From Motiliproteus sp036961355 (GTDB lineage: Bacteria > Pseudomonadota > Gammaproteobacteria > Pseudomonadales > Balneatricaceae), in the NCBI GenBank assembly GCA_036961355.1, contig JBALVL010000001.1:139145-203144 (forward strand): a DNA stretch of 64,000 nucleotides. Reading direction: 5' to 3'. Under the pieces are notes generated by a model, which saw nothing but the letters and a program-made list of their open reading frames with translations, did not search any database and had not been told where the DNA came from. The stretch's first letter is position 1, and each line of letters opens with the position of its first letter. Made by a program: the position numbers and the translations under genes. This document shows, piece after piece, positions 60,886 to 64,000 of this stretch.

Positions 60886-61896
60886 ATGACGACTCAGACT
60901 CAGTACGAATTCCAAAAGTGTGTAAACCTAGCCGATGCCCGACTCGGTACCAAAGCAATCTCAGTCACTGACGACTGGTTTGCAGCCGTCGACCGGTTGT
61001 TCCAAGCCAATGCGGCAGTTTGGAAAGAAGGTGAATTCGACGATAATGGCAAGTGGATGGACGGCTGGGAATCACGTCGTAAGCGCTTTGAAGGCTACGA
61101 CAGTGCGGTCATTCGTCTGGGTGTACCCGGCACCCTTGAGGGTATCGATATCGATACTTCATTCTTCACCGGCAACTTTCCCCCTTCAGCCTCACTCGAA
61201 GCCTGCTTTTGCAGCGACGGTGACCCGAGCGACGATACCACGTGGACCGAAGTCCTGCCCGCCGTGGCACTGCAGGGCGATAGCCACCACTTGCACGCGA
61301 TCGATGATCAGCAGGCGTACACCCACCTGCGTTTTAACATCTTCCCTGACGGTGGTGTTGCCCGTTTACGCGTTTACGGCACCCCGTTCCGCGACTGGTC
61401 AAACCAGAGCAGCGATGAGCAGATCGACTTGGCAGCGGCACTTAATGGTGGCCGCGCCCTGGCCTGTAATAACCAACATTTCGGCCACATAAGTAACATC
61501 ATCAACCCAGGCCGTGGCATCAACATGGGTGACGGCTGGGAAACGGCACGTCGTCGCACCCCCGGTAATGACTGGGGCATTCTGGCACTGGCACACCCCG
61601 GTGAGATCGAGCGAATCGTAGTCGATACGCTGCACTTCAAAGGCAACTATCCCGATCGCTGCAGCATTCAGGCGGCCTACGTTAAGGGCGGCACCGACGC
61701 GCAGATCGAGACACAAAGTTTGTATTGGAAAGACTTGCTGCCATCCCAAAAACTGGAGATGCATCAGGAACACGAATTCAGCAAGCAGATCGAGAAGATG
61801 GGCCCCATCACCCACGTGCGGCTGAATATCTTCCCCGATGGTGGTATCAGCCGTCTGCGTCTGTTTGGCACGGTCGCAAAAACAACGGCCAAATAA
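60886..61896 (+). CDS. alc: Allantoicase
   Basis: Splits allantoate into ureidoglycolate and urea. The 336-residue protein is built of two similar jelly-roll halves: GWESRRKRFEGYDSAVIRLG and GWETARRRTPGNDWGILALA, each followed by an RLNIFPDGG-type segment (HLRFNIFPDGGVARLRVYG and HVRLNIFPDGGISRLRLFG). Length matches the family. It lies 98 bp after uraD. Confidence 0.95.
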   Translation: MTTQTQYEFQKCVNLADARLGTKAISVTDDWFAAVDRLFQANAAVWKEGEFDDNGKWMDGWESRRKRFEGYDSAVIRLGVPGTLEGIDIDTSFFTGNFPPSASLEACFCSDGDPSDDTTWTEVLPAVALQGDSHHLHAIDDQQAYTHLRFNIFPDGGVARLRVYGTPFRDWSNQSSDEQIDLAAALNGGRALACNNQHFGHISNIINPGRGINMGDGWETARRRTPGNDWGILALAHPGEIERIVVDTLHFKGNYPDRCSIQAAYVKGGTDAQIETQSLYWKDLLPSQKLEMHQEHEFSKQIEKMGPITHVRLNIFPDGGISRLRLFGTVAKTTAK

Positions 61897-61932
61897 CTTT
61901 TCCACCTGAACCGATCCGACAGGAACCCGATA

Positions 61933-62433
61933 ATGCTAACACTTCGCCCCCAACCGCTAACCCGCGAAGCTTTCGCGCCCTATGGTGATGTGATAGACAC
62001 TGCCGGTCGTGATTTTTTCATGATCAACAACGGTTCGACCCGTCGTTACCACCAGCTGGCCGAAGTGCAACTGGGCAAGCCGGACGATCGTGGCATTATC
62101 AGTATCTTTCGGGCACAAGCATTGTCGATGCCGCTCAACATCACCATGGTTGAGCGGCACCCATTGGGTTCGCAAGCGTTTATCCCGCTTAAAGGAAATC
62201 CGTTTCTGCTGATCGTCGCCGCACCCGGTGACAACCCACAAGCCGAGCAACTACGTGCTTTTATCACCGACGGAACCCAGGGGGTTAACTACCATCAGGG
62301 CGTCTGGCACCACCCTATCCTTTGCTGCGTCGAAGAAGATGATTTTCTGATCGTCGATCGCGCCGGTGAAGGAAACAACTGCGATGAACATTTTTTTGCC
62401 GAAGGCAGTGAAATCCAGCTGGATCCTGGTTAG
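61933..62433 (+). CDS. allA: Ureidoglycolate lyase
   Basis: Cleaves ureidoglycolate into glyoxylate and urea, the last step of this pathway. The 166-residue cupin-like protein has LTREAFAPYGDVID, MINNGSTRRYHQLAEV and GVWHHPILCCVEEDDFLIVDR. It follows alc at 36 bp, so coupling is likely. Urea from this and the alc step could be moved by the urea transporter at 53205. Confidence 0.95.
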   Translation: MLTLRPQPLTREAFAPYGDVIDTAGRDFFMINNGSTRRYHQLAEVQLGKPDDRGIISIFRAQALSMPLNITMVERHPLGSQAFIPLKGNPFLLIVAAPGDNPQAEQLRAFITDGTQGVNYHQGVWHHPILCCVEEDDFLIVDRAGEGNNCDEHFFAEGSEIQLDPG

Positions 62434-62655
62434 TCACATCTTTTGCAGCGCTGGCGATAACGCTTTGTCCCCCGACAAACGAAGACCGTCAGTGAACGGC
62501 CTGATCGATATCGATTAGCCTTCTTTTCAAACAAAAACAATTAAGCACTAATGGTTAGACACAACGACTAGCCATTGCAACAAAATAACAAAAGCGGCCG
62601 CAGCCCTTCGTCAAGCGACAAGAAGATGGCCGCTAACCAGAATGAGGAGTTAACC

Positions 62656-63834
62656 ATGGATCCGCATGTCACAGAATGGCTCAACCTGACCGTTCGCTGG
62701 GTACATATGATCACCGGTGTCGCCTGGATCGGCGCATCATTCTACTTCAACTGGCTGGAAAACCAGCTTGACCGTCGCGACCCGGCTAAAGGGCTGGCTG
62801 GGGATCTGTGGGCGATCCACGGTGGCGGTATCTACCACCTGGAGAAGTACAAGCTGGCACCACCAAAGATGCCGGAGAAACTGCACTGGTTCAAATGGGA
62901 AGCGTACACCACCTTCCTTAGCGGCTTCGCCCTGCTGGCCGTGGTTTACTACCTCAACGCCGAGCTCTACCTGGTAGCTCCCGGATCCGGACTGAGTGCC
63001 GGCGCCGCTATCGGCATCAGCATCGGCGCACTGGTCTCGGGCTGGTTTATCTACGACCTGCTGTGCGAATCGCCTTTGGGTAAAAAGCCGCGTGTACTGG
63101 CACTGGTGTTGTTCGTGTTACTGGTCGGCGCCGCTTGGGGGCTGTCGCAGGTATTTAGCGGCCGCGGGGCCTTTATCCATCTGGGAGCCATCATCGGCAC
63201 CATCATGGTCGGCAACGTGTTCCGCTGCATCATGCCGTCACAACGGGCACTGGTTGCCGCGATCGAAGCTGGCGAGCAGCCCGACCCGGCGCTACCCGCC
63301 AAAGGATTACTGCGTTCACGCCACAACAACTACTTCACCCTGCCGGTGCTGTTCATCATGATCAGCAACCACTTCCCCAGCACTTACGGCAGCGACAACA
63401 ACTGGATCATCCTATCGGTACTGGCAGTCTTGAGTGTGCTGGTTCGCCACTACTTCAACACCCGTCACCTCAACCAGAAATACGCCTGGGCGATTCCGGC
63501 TGCAGCTGCGGGGATGATCGCATTGGCCTTCGTTTCTGCTCCACAGCAGATGGCCTCTCCAACAGCAGGGCCGGTTGCCTTCAGCGAGGTTCAACAGGTG
63601 ATCAGTGAGCGCTGTGTCGCTTGCCATTCGGCCACCCCAACCTTCTCCGGCTTCGCTACTGCACCGGCCGGTATCATCCTGGATCTGCCACAGCAGATTC
63701 AACAACTGGCGCCGCGCATCAACGCACAGGCGATCGCCACTCAGGTGATGCCGCTGGGTAACATTACCGGCATGACCCCCGAAGAGCGTCAACTGGTAGG
63801 TCGATGGATCGTACAGGGCGCTTCAATCAACTAG
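62656..63834 (+). CDS. puuD: Membrane-bound urate oxidase PuuD with cytochrome c domain
   Basis: Oxidises urate to 5-hydroxyisourate in the inner membrane, passing electrons to the respiratory chain. The 392-residue protein has about eight helices (residues 5-300) with conserved His and Trp (VRWVHMITGVAWIGASFYFNW, RHNNYFTLPVLFIMISNHFP). A C-terminal periplasmic cytochrome c domain carries the haem motif CVACH near residue 323, with Met in VMPLGNITGM as a possible ligand. ATG at 62656 has GAGGAG upstream. It closes the catabolic run. Confidence 0.93.
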   Translation: MDPHVTEWLNLTVRWVHMITGVAWIGASFYFNWLENQLDRRDPAKGLAGDLWAIHGGGIYHLEKYKLAPPKMPEKLHWFKWEAYTTFLSGFALLAVVYYLNAELYLVAPGSGLSAGAAIGISIGALVSGWFIYDLLCESPLGKKPRVLALVLFVLLVGAAWGLSQVFSGRGAFIHLGAIIGTIMVGNVFRCIMPSQRALVAAIEAGEQPDPALPAKGLLRSRHNNYFTLPVLFIMISNHFPSTYGSDNNWIILSVLAVLSVLVRHYFNTRHLNQKYAWAIPAAAAGMIALAFVSAPQQMASPTAGPVAFSEVQQVISERCVACHSATPTFSGFATAPAGIILDLPQQIQQLAPRINAQAIATQVMPLGNITGMTPEERQLVGRWIVQGASIN

Positions 63835-63924
63835 TCCCTTGAGGAACTAACACCTCGGTACACTAAGCGTTCGATCAACCGACACTTAGTCACATCACAC
63901 TCGCCAAAGAGCACTCACAGACAC

Positions 63925-63945
63925 GCCTCTGCGGGGGCTTTTTTT
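63925..63945 (+). terminator. Probable terminator after puuD
   Basis: GCCTC (63925-63929) pairs with GGGGC (63934-63938, one G-T pair), followed by seven T (63939-63945). Confidence 0.6.
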
Positions 63946-63992
63946 AGGCTCTGTTCTCGAAACGTATTGATATCGACCATACTGACTCTATA

Positions 63993-64000
63993 CAAGGAGT
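63993..64000 (+). promoter_or_regulatory. Ribosome-binding site of a gene beyond the window
   Basis: The window ends in AAGGAGT after a gene-free stretch, so a plus-strand gene very probably starts within the next ten bases. Confidence 0.5.

Overview
The window is one contiguous piece of a gammaproteobacterial chromosome, probably a marine Oceanospirillales/Pseudomonas-like lineage. This rests on the conserved gene orders (nadD-proA side by side, rsfS-rlmH-mrdA-rodA-mltB-rlpA-dacA-ybeD-lipB-lipA, lptFG divergent from pepA-holC-valS), on MetR, YaeQ, DUF3549 and YqcC, and on moderate GC content. I see no rRNA, tRNA, CRISPR array, insertion sequence or prophage. The genus cannot be named from the sequence alone.

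Layout. 1-3.4 kb: 3' end of argF, metR with an exact MetR box, a class II DAHP synthase and yqcC. 3.6-6 kb: a four-gene minus-strand operon of two DUF1538 membrane proteins, a PII-like protein and a CBS-pair protein; its function is unknown and it is the best candidate for an undescribed system. 6-11.3 kb: small conserved or unknown genes and ung. 11.3-14 kb: lysS and a prfB without the usual programmed frameshift. 14-19 kb: an antiporter with a cyclic-nucleotide domain, mlaC, a flavodoxin, a phasin and gloA. 19-32 kb: one long minus-strand block for lipoate, peptidoglycan elongation, ribosome maturation, NAD and proline. 32-43.4 kb: an unusual membrane protein with a degenerate cyclase-like domain, lptFG, pepA, holC, valS and an outer-membrane barrel. 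43.5-64 kb: a purine-salvage and purine-catabolism region mixed with unrelated genes.

How the last region works together. The permease brings in purine bases. PuuD oxidises urate, HiuH and UraD carry the product to allantoin, PuuE opens it to allantoate, and Alc and AllA release glyoxylate plus urea; a urea transporter lies nearby. A GntR/FCD regulator stands at the start. The palindrome TTGTATACAA occurs upstream of the permease, between the urea transporter and frmA, and upstream of puuE, with a one-mismatch copy upstream of hiuH. I infer one GntR regulon spread over about 15 kb. Xanthine dehydrogenase and urease are not in the window.

At a smaller scale the genome carries many short degenerate tandem repeats (10-15 bp units, 2-4 copies) that begin at or just after stop codons (dat, valS, mlaC, puuE, frmA). 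One of these has become a chain of three ATGA-coupled five-codon mini-ORFs leading into a GreA/B-like gene. Start sites were revised from the longest reading frame wherever family length or a ribosome-binding site supported it.
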